This document shows, piece by piece, positions 1-10,044 of a DNA stretch of 64,000 nt (the stretch's first letter is position 1; every line of letters begins with the position of its first letter). Where the stretch lies: NCBI GenBank assembly GCA_014529385.2, contig CM043959.1, positions 1,398,358 to 1,462,357 on the forward strand, given 5' to 3'. A program made the position numbers and the translations under genes. The notes beneath the pieces were generated by a model that was not told where the DNA came from, did no database searches, and saw only the letters and a program-made list of their open reading frames with translations. The DNA comes from Adiantum capillus-veneris (Eukaryota; Streptophyta; Polypodiopsida; Polypodiales; Pteridaceae).

Positions 1-2054
1 AAAGTTTCATACAATTTTCAAAGCATTTAGATTGGTAAAGTATCAGAGTCAAGGAATGGTGGACCTTTCAAAAGACTCTAGGAGGTAGGTGCATTGGCCT
101 ACCAATTGTAGTTACTTTCTAGCTTGCATATATATCCCATGTTTAATGTGAGTTGTTTAAGAGAATGGCTCAATGAACTAGGGATAACATGTCTAGCATT
201 GGTGTATCAATAGACTTTATTTATCACCCACTTCAACCTCATGAGCTTGAAAGTGCTTTAAATTACAATGAGCACCACGTGTGAAATCATGTATCAAAAT
301 ACAAAATTAGAATTACTAAGATCGGTGGGGTGCACTATTCATTATGAAATAGTAAGCAACGGCTAGCCAAGTGTAAAGAGGATCGATACGAGGGACATAT
401 ATCCTTCATTTTCTTGGATGCAAGGGTCCTACACCACAAGCTATGACGGATAAATGTAGACCTCTCAATATTTTCAACAATTGTACCAAACTTGGGTTAT
501 TTTGGGGATCTGCACGGGCATTTTAAGAGCATATGCATGTTTAACTAGTTGCATTAAGACCGTGTTCTAAAGCCTATTTTTGTCATTTTTAATTCTGCTT
601 GAATAAATTTTAGTAGTAATATTTGGAAACACGTTCGTAGCAAACGTTTTCCTGAATTGTGGCCATAGTACAAGATTAAGCCTTTCATCTCCTATCTATG
701 TTTCATCTTTAGTAGGAAGGTTCGAGTTCAAGACTCTCATGGATAGGCTTTTTAGGTATGTTAGAAGTGTTGAGTATGCTAAGCATATCTAGATTGCTAA
801 CATACATTGACTTCCACAATTTCCTAATTGAAAGTGTATATAACACGGCTTTGTAACAAGCCTAAGCCAAAAGAAAAGTTGCCTAGAGATAAAAAGGGTT
901 TTAATTAAGTTCAAGACTTGCCAGAATAGCTCTTTAAAGTCTTTTGCAATTGTCTTTATGACATTAAAATATCTCTTTTATGATCTATTTGGTGGGATAT
1001 AGGAGTGACATTTCAGATTGTAAAATCCCAGTTAGATTTTGAGTTTGCCCTTGAGGAAAGCGAGAAATTTACACAAGTTTTAGTGTAGTTACAGGTAAAA
1101 GATTCTAATTTTGACTTAAAAATCGCGAGAGGATTGGTGGGGTTTTGAGACATTAGAGAGAGTAAGAGAGGTTTTGAGTTCAAAACTTCACCGTGATAGA
1201 TCTTTAAGGTCCTTTGAGATTATCTTTACCACATTAAAACTTATCCTCTCATGAAAATGAATGGGAAAGAGCCGGGAATAGAGACTATGGCCGAGACAAA
1301 GGGTTGTCAGGAGAGTAAGCAAGGGGGAGACTCAGAGCTTGACAAGTGGCATCGAAGGAGGAAGTCGAATAAGAGAGATTAGAGATTTTGAGTTCAGCTC
1401 TCATCAGACAGATCTTTGAGATCTTGAGGATTGTCCCTACGAAGTTAAAAAAACGTTTTTCAAGGTGGGAACAAGGTCTTTATAGACCATATATGATTGG
1501 AAGAAAAGAACAATAATTATAAAAAAAAGCGTATTTTTGTTGGCAGGTCAGAACCGCCAGAAAGGAAGGTCGTCAGAGGGGAGCCCGAGAGGGCGATGTA
1601 GGGGGAACGCGAGTGAGTAGTAGAGAGGGATCCCAAAGGGTTACTTTGTGTGTGTGTGTGCGCTCCCATTGGGAGTGAGCGGGAAATTACAACATACTGT
1701 TGAGGGGCTAAGGAGCCTGAGAGGAGGAAGGGAGAGCCCATGAGGGCCTCCTTTTGTGTTGTGTATTCTCCCATGTGGAGAAAGTAGAGAGATAGAATCG
1801 TTTTCCTATAGTGTAGAAGAGACCGAGAGACACGGTCGCTTGGTAGTATGAGGGTAGCCAAGGGAGCGAGAAAAAAGAGTGGGTGCCTGTGATGGGTGCG
1901 CATCCTTCCATGAGGAGGATGGTGTGTGTGTAGGGAGAGAAATCGGCATGCTTTGCTTGTCTGTAGTGTAGAAGTAAAGACAAAGAGGGGTCGCCAGAAC
2001 CGGGTGCAAATTAGCGGAATAGCCGCTCATAGTTAGAAAGAGTTGCCAGGGCAT
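1..2054. other. Gene-free left flank
   Basis: No convincing coding region on either strand. Open frames between about 1517 and 2054 on the minus strand are short, overlap in different frames and show no domain; they lie in a GAG/GTG-rich low-complexity patch. Diverged repeats occupy part of the first 1.5 kb. This DNA lies beyond the 3' end of the adjacent LINE. It could be the left part of the CACTA element described to the right, but I found no CACTACAAG terminus here, so that is unproven. Confidence 0.6.
720..1455. repeat. Four diverged direct repeats
   Basis: A module beginning with a GAGTTCAA(G/A)AC-like string and followed by (A/T)CTTT..(A/G)GTC..TTTG, then TGTCTTTA-like and ACATTAAAA-like strings, recurs near 909-984, 1178-1253 and 1391-1455, with a partial copy near 720-745. 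Spacing is roughly 190-270 bp and the copies are well diverged, so this is an old degenerate array. No coding role is visible. Confidence 0.5.
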
Positions 2055-2064
2055 GTCAGAATAA

Positions 2065-2113
<49 letters not shown>

Positions 2114-2120
2114 AGAATAA

Positions 2121-2184
<64 letters not shown>
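2055..2184. repeat. Duplicated (AT)n and (AG)n microsatellite
   Basis: The 12-mer GTCAGAATAATG occurs twice (2055 and 2111), each time followed by an (AT)n run; the second run passes into (AG)n up to about 2184. The tract lies at the 3' end of the minus-strand LINE, where LINEs often carry simple-repeat tails. The duplicated 12-mer suggests slippage or replication restart after insertion. Confidence 0.9.
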
Positions 2185-2188
<4 letters not shown>

Positions 2189-2354
2189 GAAATGTTATAT
2201 TAACGTCTTCAAAAAGGCCAAAGTGACCTATGAGACCAGAAAGTTACAATGTGGTGGATCTGATACAAAGTCAGAGTAACAAGATGACAAAATAAAATAC
2301 TATGGAATCCTAAACTGCTAGGTGTGAACTAGGCGGCTAGTTGGGATAGCCGAA

Positions 2355-3053
2355 TCACAGGAGATCTAGCATCGGTCGTTGGCGGATCTCATCAATCTCC
2401 TCCATGGTTAGTAGTCTGACCGGGCGTCGTGCATGCCTGGCCAGAGTGTTCTGAATCTTCCGACGTAGCCTCCGTTGATGCTGTGTAGTCCTCCGCAGTC
2501 GTGGACGCCTGGATTTCCCCAGTTCAGTCGCTCGGTTGATCAGTGTGCCTCTGGTGTGAGACGAGGGGGAGATCTGCTGTGGGAGTGGCTCTTGCGGCTG
2601 TCCCGTGCCTGTTCTGAAGAAGTCTGTGATTCGTCTTTGAGATTGGCTAGCCTTGCCCCTCATCACGCTGTCTCTGTGTCTGTGCAACTCGAGCAAGAAC
2701 AAACCCAGGAATCTCTGATCCTCATATCCCATGACTCTTGAGAGTGGTCCAAAACCCTCTCTGAATAAGCAATGGAAGCGGCCTCGTATCTCGTAGTAGG
2801 CGGGGCAGTGGCATGTATAATGCAATTCTGTCTCAGGCTCCATGTCACACAAGGGGCATGTCCTGGCCTTTGCTGGTACTCCGCTGTATCTCCCAGTTTC
2901 AATCCGCAGCTGGTGAGAAGATGTGCGTAACTGGCCAATAGCACATCGTATCCCATGAGACAAGTGGGTGTCCATGTATCTGGGTCTCGTCACAAAACCA
3001 TCCTCCGTAAGCCGAAGAAGGTGGTCTTTGTAGAAAGCCATCTTCGTGCCCAA
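2355..3053 (-). CDS. LINE ORF2 C-terminus with zinc domain and PIP box
   Basis: A 232-codon open segment forming the end of ORF2. It holds the QLRTSSHQLRIETGRY block, a cysteine/histidine cluster of the CPLC...H..CHC type (about residues 66-83), then QRRITDFF at residues 139-146 (DNA 2616-2639) and a basic tail. The zinc cluster is typical of L1-clade ORF2 and binds nucleic acid. QRRITDFF fits the PCNA-interacting (PIP) consensus Q-x-x-[ILM]-x-x-[FY]-[FY] exactly. It ends at a natural-looking stop about 170 bp from the 3' end. The start at 3053 is simply the first usable codon of the frame. Confidence 0.8.
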   Translation of the reverse strand: MGTKMAFYKDHLLRLTEDGFVTRPRYMDTHLSHGIRCAIGQLRTSSHQLRIETGRYSGVPAKARTCPLCDMEPETELHYTCHCPAYYEIRGRFHCLFREGFGPLSRVMGYEDQRFLGLFLLELHRHRDSVMRGKASQSQRRITDFFRTGTGQPQEPLPQQISPSSHTRGTLINRATELGKSRRPRLRRTTQHQRRLRRKIQNTLARHARRPVRLLTMEEIDEIRQRPMLDLL

Positions 3054-3386
3054 TTCCTGTGCTGGCTGTATCCATGTCCTCCTGGTATCTAGCTGGGTCA
3101 GGTCTTGGCGGATGAGCTTGGTTATCTCTGACTATGTAAGAGTGAGAGATGGTGCATCCAATGAGTATTGGAATGGTGGCAGCCTGTCTATGATGAACCC
3201 ATGCGCCTGAAACCATGATGCCATCTCCCCATCCTAGCATGTTGTATCTCCTTGCATGGCTAACCGTCGAGAGGACTCAAGTGCAATGCGAGCATATCTG
3301 TCTCTAGGAAGTTCCCATGTGCGGTTTATGAAGGAGACTGATTTGGTGAGCGCCTCAACTACTAGTGGGGGGGCCGCTAGCTCTGC

Positions 3387-3701
3387 TCAGATAATGGCCC
3401 ATGGTACTGATGTCTTGGCTCTAATGAGCCGCGAGATCATAGAGACGAGAGGTTTCTCCATGTTCCCCCATCCATCTGTGCGACCCAGTCTCCTGTGGTG
3501 ATCTAATGAAGGTCCCCATATCTCAGCTCCATAGAGCAATGCTGAAGCCACCAAAGTGTCAAAGAGCCAGAGCTTCGTACGGGGTTCCTGAAACTGAACC
3601 TGCGAACACATTTTCTCCAGTCTACCCAATGCTGCGTGGGCTCTAGTTAGTGTGGTCTCTGCTGCTCTTCTAAGTGAGAATGTAGGTCCACTAGAAACCA
3701 C
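3387..3701 (-). pseudogene. LINE ORF2 thumb/connection fragment
   Basis: A short open piece carrying LWLFDTLVASALLYGAEIWG, a block found after the RT core of L1-like ORF2 proteins. It is in a different frame from the core (which ends at 3741), so a frameshift or deletion lies between about 3701 and 3741. The rest of the connection, from 3386 to about 3054, is decayed: only stops and short frames are seen. Confidence 0.7.
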
Positions 3702-3740
3702 TCCAAGGTAAGTCTAAGCATTTGTGTACTCCAGAGTCTC

Positions 3741-4808
3741 CTATCCATATCTGAATGTAGGTGCTGACCTCCTGATCCATTGTGGGGTGGTATTAAACAC
3801 CATAACCTTGGTTTTACCGAGGTTGACAGACAAACCACTTTCATGGGCAAACCTATGCAAAGCATCCAATTGACGTTGCATTCCCTCTGGGGATTCGGAG
3901 ATCAACACTATATCATCGGCATATAACAAAAGTGGAATCCATGTCCCTACCAACTGTGCACCTCTATCACCATCACTCTCAATGTAGTCAGAAACCTCAT
4001 CCACATACATACCGAAAAGAGTAGGAGAGAGCGGGCAGCCCTGCTTCACCCCAATAGTGGAGTGAACCGGTGTAGAATGTCCCTCAGGGGTGCGTACATG
4101 CCCTACTACTGATCTGTATAATGCCATGATCCCCCAAATGATCTCTGTGGGTACTCCCATTTCCTGTAATCTGCACATCAATCTAGCTCTGGGTACTGTG
4201 TCAAAAGCTTTGCGGAAATCCACAAAGCTACAATAGATCCGTCTCCCATGAGATCTACCCTCCTCGATGATGGCCCTGAGTGTCAGGATATGGTCAAGAG
4301 TAGAGAAGCCTCTCCTGAACCCTGCCTGCCCAGCTGCACGCATTCCTTCCCTCTCCGCCCATCTACTTAGTTGTTGCTCAAGAATGGATGCATATAATCG
4401 TGCTAGTGTGTGTCCAATCATGATAGTGCGATAATTCCCAGGCTCCATGGGGTCTCCTGACTTGAAGATAGGTACAATCGTAGACAGGCTCCCGGTGTCT
4501 GGTAGACCTTCACACATGGCGCGGTTAAACATAACTGCTAGCAGGTCTTTGGCATGCATGAAATGCTCAGCAACTAAGCCATCATGATCATATGCCCTTC
4601 CAGTCCTCATCTTGTCAATGGCTTTCTTCACCATCTCAGCGGTGAAAAAAGCACATGTGTGTGGGCATGGATCGGGGGGGGGGTTGGGGAGGGGCGATTG
4701 TCCACGTATTGTGTACAAAGATGATGCGTACTGACCCCAGGCCTCTGTGGAGGAAATAGCAGGGGGGGGGGGGGGGGGACTGCTCATGAAAGAGCCGCCA
4801 CGCCTCAT
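3741..4808 (-). pseudogene. LINE ORF2 reverse transcriptase domain
   Basis: An open 355-codon segment of non-LTR reverse transcriptase. Visible blocks are the fingers motif IVPIFKSGDPMEPGNYR, GQAGFRRGFSTLDHI, the catalytic FVDFRKAFDTV, GVKQGCPLSPTLF, the active site LLLYADDIVLIS and the NLGKTKVMVFN block. The active-site aspartates are intact. Near the N-terminus a homopolymeric G run on the plus strand (4762-4779) is read as polyproline and puts this part out of frame with the preceding linker. ORF2 is therefore interrupted at both ends although the catalytic core reads open. Confidence 0.88.
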
Positions 4809-5103
4809 GCGAGTCCTGACTCAAGAATAGCTGGTATAGATCCTACTCGAGTCGAGCCAAAAAAGCCCTCTTCTTCCGCCGCACCAAGCGTCGGAAGTCA
4901 GTCTGTGACTGTTTGGGAGTGACGTCCCCCAAAAGCACCTCCCTCTGAAGTCTAGCTCTAGTCTGGCAGCACTCCTCATCGTACCAGCTGTTCTGAGGCA
5001 TGCTCCCTGATCGGCGTCTCTGCTCAGGCTGGGTGTGTGGGTATGCCTCTGCTGCTGCATCGTGTAATGTCTGTGTCAGTATAGTAGTTAGCTCCTCCAG
5101 AGG

Positions 5104-6030
5104 TCACCTCGGGTCCTCAGTGCATAGGCGTCTGTAGATCCCGTCCATGTATACGGAATCCGTCTCCCGTGTGAAGGTGTAGTGAGTAGGGGCTGCTCCC
5201 CGTGGCCTGTGTGCTACACTGAACTGGAAGGAGATGGTCATCGACACCAGAGCATGATCCATTGCCACTCCGACCGGTCTGGGCCCAACTGTGAGATATT
5301 GGATACTAGAGATGAGATTCGGTTGTGCCATGACATAGTCCACTGTGCTGGCTCCATGTCTGTGTGGGAAGCAGGTAAAACCTCCCGTAGCAGGAAATCT
5401 CTGTAGGCCATTTAAGATGGCCAATCCATGTGCGGTGCCCATGTCTATCAGGTGTCGCCCATACTCAGTATATTCCACATCGTGTGATAGTCTGGACAGG
5501 CCCGGCTCTACAACATCTAGCTCTCTCAACATCTCCTTTGAATTATCATAAAACACTGTCTGGTGATGGGCAGTCCTAGCATTGAAGTCCCCTAGAATGA
5601 TAATGTCACCATCTCTAGAGAACTCCCATATGTCATCATCCAAAATAGAAAAAGGGGACTGTCCTCTGGGTGATGCATATACTGATGTACTTGGGGGAAA
5701 GTAGCAAATAGCAATGTAAAGATATCTGCCTGTCTCTGCTTTCAGTCTCACCCACATGTACCTAGTCTGCTCATCCCTACGGGCTATATGTATCAATGGC
5801 TGCAGGTCTTCTCTAAATAACACTGCCACTCCCCCCGAGCCCCGTCCTCTGTGCTCTGAGCGTGTCTCTTGTCTGTAGGCTGTCTCCCACCTGTATCCAC
5901 TGATGTGAGGCATGGGTTGCTCGGGGGCCTGGTGTGTCTCAGAGTAAAAGATGATGTCTCTTCCAGTAAAGCTATCCTCAAAAGCACCCACATCAAGACG
6001 CATAGATCCATTACAGTTCCAGGAAGCCAC
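5104..6030 (-). CDS. LINE ORF2 endonuclease domain (APE-type)
   Basis: An open 308-codon segment with the full exonuclease-endonuclease-phosphatase signature: SWNCNG at the start, the metal-binding glutamate in SETH (about residue 31), GGVAVLFRE, the GDFNAR motif (about residue 150), STVDYVMA (about 230) and the terminal DHALVSM. All expected catalytic residues are visible. This domain nicks target DNA to start target-primed reverse transcription. The frame opens upstream without a visible ATG (the first codon is GTG). It ends at a TGA, after which the same frame continues with the linker to the RT, so the TGA is a nonsense mutation inside ORF2 and not its natural end. Confidence 0.88.
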   Translation of the reverse strand: MASWNCNGSMRLDVGAFEDSFTGRDIIFYSETHQAPEQPMPHISGYRWETAYRQETRSEHRGRGSGGVAVLFREDLQPLIHIARRDEQTRYMWVRLKAETGRYLYIAICYFPPSTSVYASPRGQSPFSILDDDIWEFSRDGDIIILGDFNARTAHHQTVFYDNSKEMLRELDVVEPGLSRLSHDVEYTEYGRHLIDMGTAHGLAILNGLQRFPATGGFTCFPHRHGASTVDYVMAQPNLISSIQYLTVGPRPVGVAMDHALVSMTISFQFSVAHRPRGAAPTHYTFTRETDSVYMDGIYRRLCTEDPR

Positions 6031-6060
6031 TTTGAATGTGGCCCCATAAGTCTCGCACCG

Positions 6061-6825
6061 TCATGTGGAACATCGTTCTAGTATTACTACTCTTCCATCT
6101 CGGTAAAAGGCAATCTTGCCTTTTCCCCTTGCTGCTCTAATCTCCGGCATCACTTCCTGCATATGAGCGATCTGCGAGAGGGTGAGATCATCCCCGAGAA
6201 AGATGCCCGTCTCTTTAAGAGTTGGTCTTTTCTTCAAGAAGGACTTCTTCGCTTCCATGGAGGGAAAACGAAGGATGAGTGCTCTTTCTTTTTAGGTTTC
6301 CCCGCTGCTTCCATTTTTCTTTATGTTGCCCACTCTCCATGCTCTTGTGTGCGTCGGCTCATGAACCCCCATTAAGGCCATGAGTTCTTTTACCTCTTCA
6401 TCCACATAGCTTTTGTCTTTAAGACCGCAGATTCTCACGTGTAACGCGCGCACCCGTCTTCTTTGCTCCTCCTCTAGTGTCTGATTAATGATAGTGGGTG
6501 TGGACGTGAGCGCTGTCTCCTTCCCTTTTCCTTTCTTGGCCACCTTGATCCATTTCTCGGCTTCATCTGCCTTCTGTTGAGTTTTGGTAAGAACATTCAT
6601 CGAAGAAGTTGTCATCTCTTTGTGTTGCTCTTCTCCCTCTTTGATGGCCTGCACTTGCTCCTTGATCATGTTGATTTCTTCGAACACTGAGGGTTGCAGT
6701 TCGCCCTCTTCTAGTGTGTTTCTTGATCGTGCTTCGGCGAGGTCTTTCTTGAGTGACGCAATCTCTTCATCCTGAGTCGTCACTCGGTCTTCCAGCGTAT
6801 TTAATTTGCTCTCTCGGATCAGCAC
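6061..6825 (-). pseudogene. LINE ORF1 protein, frameshifted
   Basis: The first 177-residue piece (6825-6292) is a charged heptad-rich coiled coil over about residues 5-95, followed by a lysine-rich stretch and an RNA-binding-like segment (VRALHVRICGLKD). The second piece (6258-6061) carries the conserved C-terminal block with FLGDDLTLSQ and GKIAFYRDGRVVI. They lie in different frames, so a frameshift or short loss falls between 6292 and 6258. In L1-type elements ORF1 coats element RNA and acts as a nucleic-acid chaperone. The first piece opens on a GTG codon, so the true start may be lost at the element's 5' edge. Confidence 0.75.
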
Positions 6826-9498
6826 GCGTCTATGTCCTTGTAATCAATGCAAGCATGCTGTGCGATCGACAAGACGCGTTTCTTTGCAGCACGTTCGCGA
6901 ATTTGGCAAGTTCGATCCATCTATTATAGATCGAGTTGTTGCCAATTATAACTCGTCGAACTCTGACACTAGCCAACATGCAGCAATCTTGCAACCCAAT
7001 AGACGTGTTCGCAGGCGCTTTGGTCATGCAGCATATGTGAGGCCACAAGATGTAGCCTCTGACAGCTCGGGGGATGATCATGCAGACCACATTCCCAACG
7101 AGGCAATGTTTGAGCCTGAGATCGATGAAATGATCGAGATGATCATGGATTCAAAAAGGCTTATCTATGATGATATGAAAAGTGAAGCCGATACGCCATT
7201 GTATAATAGAGCACGTGTGTCTAGATTGAAGGCGCTCCTGGTTCTTCTCAACATGCAGACAAAGTTTGGATAAAATGACACTAGCGTCACAACACTTTTT
7301 AGGTGATCTATTATAATTAGTTTACTTAAATAAAAAACTCTAGATGTATAATGATCTGATAGATTTTTACACAATTGTACCGTATTTTTTCATTGTGTAG
7401 ATTGCTTAAAGAGCACATACTGCCAGCTGATAATGTGATGCCAGATTCCAGAGAGGAAGCAAGAAAGATTTTGCAAAACTTGGGAATGGATTACAATTCG
7501 ATCCACGCTTTTCCTAACGACCACCTTCTCTTCAGAGGGGAATACATAGACATGGAGAAGTGTCCGAAATGTGATTTCGAGAGATATCGAGTAGATCTCC
7601 ACGGAACAAAAATTCCGCAAAAGGTTTTGCGACATTTTCCTCTGCTTCCTTGCATCAAGCATTTCTTCGAATGTAAGTCCATGGCCGCCCTTGCATCATG
7701 GCATGAGGAGAATAAATCTTCGGATGGTGTGCTACGGATTCCTGCAGATTGCGCAACCTGGAAACATATAGATGAAACATGGCCGGATTTTGCCAGGGAA
7801 GCTTGAAATTTGCGCTTAGGCCTGGCTATGGATGGCATAAATCCATTTGGTCAAAGATCAACATCTTACAGTGTATGGCCCATTGTCATCGTCAACTACA
7901 ACATTCCCCCGTGGTTGACTACGAAAAAGGGGCACCTATGGCGAAGCTTGATTGTGCCGGGGCGATATAAAGTGAAGAATATGGATGTGTATCTTTGTCC
8001 ACTATTGGAAGAGCTACAACAATTGTGGATTGACATAGAAGTGGTGGATATGATCTGACACACAGGTCGACGAAATGCTTTGATCAGAGGCATTCTAATG
8101 TGGACCATGCATGACTATCCCGGACTAACAAAATGCTTAGGTGATTTACACTCCTGACTCAAACATTGTAAATCTTGGTTTTTCTCAAGCTTATCTATTA
8201 TCATGTGTATACATGCAGGGCTTCAAACAAGCGGATGTAGAGCATGTGTCACATGTGGACCTAGGCTGAATGCATGTCGGCGCCCTCATTGAAGAAGCAA
8301 ATCTACGAAGGTCATCAAGCGCATCTTCCAGAGAATCATGTGTTACGTGACGGCTTTTTGGGAAGAGATCCACCGAGGATGTCTGCACAAGCATGGTTAG
8401 AGAAGAAAGAGATGTGTGATGACGGTTTTCCCCCAGGGATGAAGAGACTATCTCTATGGTACGAGTTACCATACTAGCCCCGACTCATGATCAATCACTT
8501 GCTTGATCCAATGCACATATTCAAGAATGTGGGTGATCTACTATGGGACCATCTGACCGGCAAGAAAGATACTTTGGGAGCCAGGGTTGACCTTACAAAT
8601 GTGGATCATATGGAGAAATATTGGCCGTAGATAGCATCCAATGGATCGATAAAACTCCCTAAAGCACCATGGATTTTCACAAGAGCCCAAGAATGCAAAG
8701 TAAAAGAGACCATTCGATCTTTGCAGATCCCCACTGGCGTAATGCACTCGCTCCGAACGTGTTTTACTAAAGAAGAAAAGCTTACCGGTTTGAAGTCACA
8801 CAACTGGTATAAAATGTGTCAGGTATGTTCATAGTGGAATATATCATAGTGGGAATTGTGTAACAAATTCGTGTGTGGACTTTAATATCATTGTTGCACG
8901 TGTTTTGCACTTTATTTTACAGGTGGCCATTGAGGGATGTTTGTCTGTTGACGTCCGTAACACAATCTACAAACTTGCGAAGTTGGTGCAATGGATCTCA
9001 CAAAAGGAGATCAAGGTAGAGTCCATACCATTCGCCAAACTAAACGCTGCGGAGGTTGTGTGCATGTTGGAGAAACACTTTCCTACTACCATGCTAACCA
9101 TTCAGGTGCATCTTCTTGTTCACATAGTTGATGAGGTGGAAATAGCTGGCACAATACATTCTAGATGGATGTTCTTTTTAGAACGTTTCATGAAAACGCT
9201 CAAGGGATATGTGCGTCAGAAGGTACGCCCGGAGGGTAGCATGGCAGAAGGTTGGCTGGTATCACAGTCCATAGTGTACATTGGAGAGTGGCTAGACGGA
9301 TTTGATAATGCCCGGGACATGCTATGGCGAACCATAGATGATGAGCGCATATTTGGGATTGTCATGTGCAATCTCGGTGTTTAGAAAAAGATGACGAAAG
9401 ATCTAGAGGCTAAAATCAACCGAATTTTCATGCTTCACAATCCAGTGATGCAAAAGTGGATTTCACAATATGAGGATGCAAAGCAAGAGCGACAAAGG
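6826..9498 (+). pseudogene. Tnp2-type CACTA transposase (split by Copia insertion)
   Basis: Recognisable parts in order: the transposase-associated zinc motif LCPCNQCKHAV (from 6830); the Tnp2 core from 7401 with ILPADNVMPDS, EKCPKCDFERYRVD, KIPQKVLRHFPLLP and DGVLRIPADCATWKHIDE; RLGLAMDGINPFG (7810); WTMHDYPGL (8098); DPMHIFKNVGDLLWDHL (8507); then a DUF4218-like block (8923-9384) with GTIHSRWMFFLERFMKTLKG. Introns inferred from GT..AG borders and protein continuity: 7303-7400, 8141-8218, 8823-8922. In-frame stops at 7271, 7804 and 8056, one near 8624 and one at 9382, plus a frameshift near 8270-8285, disable it. Coding resumes after the Copia at 14617. The enzyme would bind CACTA ends and catalyse excision and integration. 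Confidence 0.85.
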
Positions 9499-9725
9499 TG
9501 TTACCATATACATGTGGTAGTGATGTGTGTGAACACACTAGGACCGCCGAGGTATTTTTTCCCTCTTTAGGAGGTTTTTCCCCCCGAGCATTGTATATAC
9601 GCCCATCACTCTAGGGCTATCCATTTTTTCATTGCATACTAAGTAGCACACTCTCTACTGTGTGCCTTGAGCTTCCTTCGTCTTCTCCAAGCTGTGTGTG
9701 TCTCTCTGCAACCCTAATTCCAACA
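9499..9725 (+). repeat. Copia 5' LTR
   Basis: Begins TGTTACCATATA and ends TAATTCCAACA. The same 227-bp sequence recurs at the 3' end of the element with about seven mismatches. The shared sequence includes TGTATATACG near its middle, which could serve as a TATA-like element. Confidence 0.95.
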
Positions 9726-9727
9726 AT

Positions 9728-9739
9728 TGGTATCAGAGC
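9728..9739 (+). promoter_or_regulatory. tRNA-iMet primer-binding site
   Basis: TGGTATCAGAGC, complementary to the 3' end of plant initiator tRNA-Met, two bases inside the 5' LTR. This is the usual Copia primer site for minus-strand DNA synthesis. Confidence 0.95.
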
Positions 9740-10044
9740 AGGTTACGTCCTCCCGGGCTCAGTCGCCAGCTGCTCCAGCACACGCCTGGTCACTTTCTCC
9801 GATTACAATGAGGTTTGGCAAGCGTCTGCTCAGATTTTTGATTCGGGCTCATTTCGGCCTCCGTTTCCACTACAGGCAGTGCTGCACAGGCTATTTCCTC
9901 ATTTTGTGCAGAATTTCTGTCAGTGCCGTTTTCTGCATAACAGGTGCCTCATAGTCTTCTACGGTTTGTGCTATATAGCACGTGTTGTTCCCGCTCCGTT
10001 TCTCCTATTTTCGGGCAGTTTTCACATCAGGTGCAGCATTTACC

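Larger units (their letters stand above)
2185..6825 (-). mobile_element. L1-like LINE (non-LTR retrotransposon), nearly complete, inactive
   Basis: Read on the minus strand, the order is ORF1 (coiled coil plus C-terminal domain), APE-type endonuclease, reverse transcriptase, CCHC zinc domain and a short 3' UTR ending in a CT/AT microsatellite. This is the standard L1-clade layout. ORF2 is broken by TGA (5101-5103), TAG (4843-4845), a frameshift at a G homopolymer near 4762-4779, and further shifts downstream of 3741. Its 5' boundary near 6825 abuts the N-terminal coding part of a CACTA transposase, so it inserted in or next to that gene or truncated it. No clear target-site duplication was found. 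Confidence 0.9.

Noticed and set aside
700-745. tRNA-like T-arm string GGTTCGAGTTC
   Set aside because: No acceptor, D- or anticodon-arm pairing could be drawn around it; it belongs to the diverged repeat in this region.
1517-2054. Overlapping minus-strand open frames of 80-130 codons
   Set aside because: Three frames overlap the same low-complexity GAG/GTG-rich DNA, none shows a domain, and they are best explained by compositional bias.
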